A stretch of 5,181 bases of DNA. It comes from an uncultured Selenomonadales bacterium (lineage in GTDB: Bacteria > Bacillota > Negativicutes > Selenomonadales > Selenomonadaceae). The notes below the pieces were generated by a model. The model saw only the letters and a program-made list of their open reading frames with translations. It ran no database searches and had not been told where the DNA came from. The position numbers and the translations under genes are program-made. The stretch is from assembly GCA_937915885.1 (NCBI GenBank), contig CALGGP010000397.1, forward strand, positions 1 through 5,181, written 5' to 3'. Shown in pieces: positions 5,149 to 5,181 of this stretch. Positions within the stretch are counted from its first letter, which is position 1. The number at the start of each line of letters is the position of its first letter.

Positions 5149-5181
5149 CTATTTTCGTGCAAGATTCCAACCGCCGTTTTG
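5149..5181 (-). CDS. Partial ORF: C-terminal end of a probable paralogue of the 49-aa protein
   Basis: Only the last ten codons and TAG are in the window, reading QNGGWNLARK, identical in protein and DNA to the end of the 49-aa ORF. The gene runs off the right edge. Because the repeat period preserves the frame, it is most simply another tandem copy of the small ORF, though it could be a longer gene sharing this end. Confidence 0.45.
   Translation of the reverse strand, partial: QNGGWNLARK

Larger units (their letters stand above)
5127..5181. repeat. Direct repeat copy B (small-ORF leader and end of the upstream ORF)
   Basis: Exact 55-base match to 4959-5013, cut by the window edge, so the true repeat may be longer. 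It carries the GTG and GAGGAG of the 49-aa ORF and the terminal codons of another ORF upstream. The period of 168 bases equals the 150-base small ORF plus the 18-base spacer. Confidence 0.97.

Noticed and set aside
1..5181. tRNA, rRNA, riboswitch, insertion sequence or prophage signals
   Set aside because: No cloverleaf, rRNA core, transposase or terminal inverted repeats seen; apart from the repeat spacer, the window is tightly packed with coding sequence.

Overview
All recognisable genes in this window lie on the minus strand, so it reads biologically from right to left. The organism looks like a Gram-negative-type member of the Firmicutes, most plausibly Negativicutes (Selenomonas-like). 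The reasons are strong GGAGG-type ribosome binding sites, a short single-PDZ RseP, an Lrp/AsnC plus class I aminotransferase pair as found in Firmicutes, and GT8 and DUF4422 sugar transferases of the kind used for LPS or capsule. The taxon is an inference; no ribosomal or marker gene is present.

Right part (5181 to 4959): a tandem 168-bp module holds a 49-aa small ORF with its own Shine-Dalgarno (SD) sequence. A second, identical C-terminal coding end runs off the window edge. The module's last copy hands its ribosome binding site and first codons to the next gene, a GT8 glycosyltransferase.

Middle right (4962 to 2160): three genes overlap stop-to-start by 4 bases or fewer: a GT8 glycosyltransferase, a DUF4422 glycosyltransferase, and an RseP-type site-2 protease. 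This should be one translationally coupled operon for surface glycan synthesis, with an envelope-stress or membrane-protein protease attached. RseP is usually found beside isoprenoid and phospholipid genes, so this context is unusual.

Spacer (2159 to 1706): a GC-rich hairpin lies just after rseP. It is followed by five head-to-tail copies of a 67-68 bp repeat, then an AT-rich palindrome next to the lrp ribosome binding site. I see no gene here; the ORFs in it are by-products of the repeat.

Left part (1705 to 51): an Lrp/AsnC-family regulator overlaps by ATGA the start of a PLP-dependent class I/II aminotransferase. A plausible intrinsic terminator follows at 12-35. The pair probably forms a regulator-enzyme unit for amino-acid metabolism.

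The most interesting items are the duplicated small-ORF module fused to the start of the GT8 gene, the 68-bp repeat array, the displaced rseP, and a marked excess of the word CGATCG.
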